The notes beneath the pieces were generated by a model that was not told the DNA's origin, searched no databases, and saw only the letters and a list, made by a program, of their open reading frames with translations. Below are positions 6,380-7,463 of a stretch of 7,463 nucleotides of DNA, piece by piece. The translations under genes and the position numbers were made by a program. The stretch lies in the NCBI GenBank assembly GCA_027296045.1, contig JAPUJS010000145.1, positions 1-7,463 on the forward strand, read 5' to 3'. Positions within the stretch are counted from its first letter, which is position 1. Each line of letters begins with the position of its first letter. Origin of the DNA: a bacterium (GTDB taxonomy: Bacteria > Latescibacterota > UBA2968).

Positions 6380-7207
6380 TTAGCCTTCCAGATACCGTTT
6401 TAAATACATGAAATTATGGTAGGTATTGGCTTCCAAATCCGAGTACCCATCCGGTACTGCAACGCCCCCTTCAGGACGTTCTTTCAAATGCGTCTCCACT
6501 ACCACATAGCCATCAAATCCATCTGCCTCCAGAGCAGCCATCTGCCCCTCCCAATCCACCATCCCATCACCGACCAAGCCCCACGCTCCTGTTTCGGGAA
6601 AATAGCTCTTTGCGTGAACATGTGTCACCAGATCTTTGATCTCGGCATATTCCTCAGGGAAAGGATCTGAAGCTCCCGCTCTGGCCGAATTTCCCGGGTC
6701 CCAACAGAGGCTCAGCCGGTCGGTGCCCACCTGGCGGATCATTTTCGCCGCCTCACGTCCGGTTGCCCCCCAGCATCCGGCCACGTTTTCCAGCGTGACC
6801 GAACACCCTCCTTCCTGGAACTTATCCACCACCTCTCCCAATCGATCGATCACTTCGGAAGGCACATCCTGACCCTCGACGCGCAAAAATCCAAACTCCG
6901 AAATCCGATGGGTCCCCCATCGCTGTGCCCACTCACACACCCTGGGCACGCCATTGGCCAGATTGTCTGCAATAGATGGATCATCTATTGCGCACTTAAA
7001 CAAACCGGGTGACAAGGCAGAAATCTGTAAACCGGCACCCTGCACCCTGGCATAAAACGCTTCGAGTTCCCCATCGTTCGAACGCGGAAACCGCCCTCCT
7101 GGAAGATTCCGCACCTCCAAATCAGTCACCCCCCAATCCACAGCAAGCTGGATCGCTCGTGCGGGATCTTCTTTGTTAATTTCATCGTGAAATACTGCCA
7201 GTTTCAT
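6380..7207 (-). CDS. Sugar phosphate isomerase/epimerase (xylose isomerase-like TIM barrel)
   Basis: A 275-residue protein of the AP endonuclease 2/xylose isomerase-like TIM-barrel family, whose members isomerise or epimerise keto-sugars, inositol derivatives or their phosphates using a divalent metal. The expected metal-binding positions can be followed strand by strand: Glu140 in TLEN, Asp170 in CWDPGN, His196/His198 in THVHAKS and Glu238 in VVVETH. Length is normal for the family (about 270-300) and no signal peptide is seen. The ATG at 7207 follows a purine site made by a run of seven Gs that includes the last base of the upstream gene's TAG stop, which suggests translational coupling. 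Downstream, 71 bases separate it from the oxidoreductase gene. A TIM-barrel isomerase beside a Gfo/Idh/MocA oxidoreductase is a recurring pair in sugar and inositol catabolism. Reaction and substrate are not resolved; a 2-dehydratase or 3-keto-sugar epimerase are alternatives within the same fold. Confidence 0.88.
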   Translation of the reverse strand: MKLAVFHDEINKEDPARAIQLAVDWGVTDLEVRNLPGGRFPRSNDGELEAFYARVQGAGLQISALSPGLFKCAIDDPSIADNLANGVPRVCEWAQRWGTHRISEFGFLRVEGQDVPSEVIDRLGEVVDKFQEGGCSVTLENVAGCWGATGREAAKMIRQVGTDRLSLCWDPGNSARAGASDPFPEEYAEIKDLVTHVHAKSYFPETGAWGLVGDGMVDWEGQMAALEADGFDGYVVVETHLKERPEGGVAVPDGYSDLEANTYHNFMYLKRYLEG

Positions 7208-7215
7208 ATCCCCCC

Positions 7216-7463
7216 CTACGCCGCAGTCTCGGCTACCAAAGTTGCTTCCTCTTGTCCGTTCATTCCCGCAATCACCGGAAATGTCCGCTCTCCCTCCTGG
7301 GTCTTGCTGGGTGTGTAGCGAACCGATGGCGGGAAATAGGCGTAAAGCGCCGTTCTCCGTGCATGGGGTGAATTGTTCGGACCCGACCCGTGTGCAACCA
7401 GGCTATGGAACATCAAAGCGCTCCCCGCCTCCAACGGCACTTCCTGGGCCTTGGAAGTATCCA
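7216..7463 (-). CDS. Phytanoyl-CoA dioxygenase (PhyH) family protein, C-terminal part (5' end outside window)
   Basis: This is the C-terminal 81 residues of a PhyH-family non-haem Fe(II)/2-oxoglutarate-dependent dioxygenase; the start lies beyond the right edge. The frame stays open to the edge, and a GTG at 7440 is an internal valine, not the start. Visible family marks are a strand-turn segment (PLEAGSALMFHSLVAHGSG) containing the distal iron-ligand histidine in AHGSGPN, followed about ten residues later by the RRTALYAYF segment, whose arginine binds the 2-oxoglutarate carboxylate. The N-terminal HxD iron ligands are off-window. PhyH enzymes hydroxylate small organic substrates and release succinate and CO2; the substrate here is unknown. 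The TAG stop sits 8 bases before the next gene, and its final G belongs to the G-run that serves as that gene's ribosome binding site, so the two are probably co-transcribed. Family assignment is firm; substrate is not. Confidence 0.85.
   Translation of the reverse strand, partial: DTSKAQEVPLEAGSALMFHSLVAHGSGPNNSPHARRTALYAYFPPSVRYTPSKTQEGERTFPVIAGMNGQEEATLVAETAA

Overview
The window carries seven protein-coding genes, all on the minus strand and packed like one operon. Transcription runs from the right edge (position 7463) toward the left edge. There are no tRNA, rRNA, CRISPR or transposase genes. The gene set (phytanoyl-CoA-type dioxygenase, TIM-barrel sugar isomerase, Gfo/Idh/MocA oxidoreductase, PfkB sugar kinase, M20 hydrolase, acetylxylan-esterase-like hydrolase, TauD-type dioxygenase) is the kind found in polysaccharide-degrading environmental bacteria such as Poribacteria, Latescibacteria, Lentisphaerae, Verrucomicrobia and Planctomycetes. 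Moderately GC-rich coding DNA and purine-rich Shine-Dalgarno sites before most genes fit a bacterium of this sort, but the phylum is an inference and cannot be fixed from this window.

Layout in order of transcription: (1) 7463-7216, the C-terminal 81 residues of a PhyH-family Fe(II)/2-oxoglutarate dioxygenase, cut by the window edge; (2) 7207-6380, sugar phosphate isomerase/epimerase; (3) 6308-5325, Gfo/Idh/MocA NAD(P)-dependent oxidoreductase; (4) 5335-4442, PfkB-family kinase, starting at TTG inside the end of gene 3; (5) 4393-3215, M20 metallohydrolase; (6) 3198-1321, a large two-domain alpha/beta hydrolase of acetylxylan-esterase type; (7) 1254-310, TauD/TfdA-like dioxygenase. Gaps are -11 to about 70 bases. 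The last 309 bases (1-309) hold no convincing intact gene. They do hold, at 298-221, a well-placed ribosome binding site and a short reading frame opening with MADRPNILF, the typical start of a type I sulfatase, which stops after 25 codons. This looks like a broken sulfatase gene.

Taken together, the genes look like an intracellular catabolic module for a decorated sugar or sugar-like compound. The esterase and M20 hydrolase would remove O- and N-acyl (or similar) groups, the isomerase and oxidoreductase would rearrange and oxidise or reduce the sugar, the kinase would trap it, and two unrelated Fe(II)/2OG oxygenases would hydroxylate or remove an alkyl or other substituent. None of the complete proteins shows an obvious signal peptide, so the work appears cytoplasmic. 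The substrate cannot be read from the sequence, and the module is a hypothesis based on co-location and family membership.
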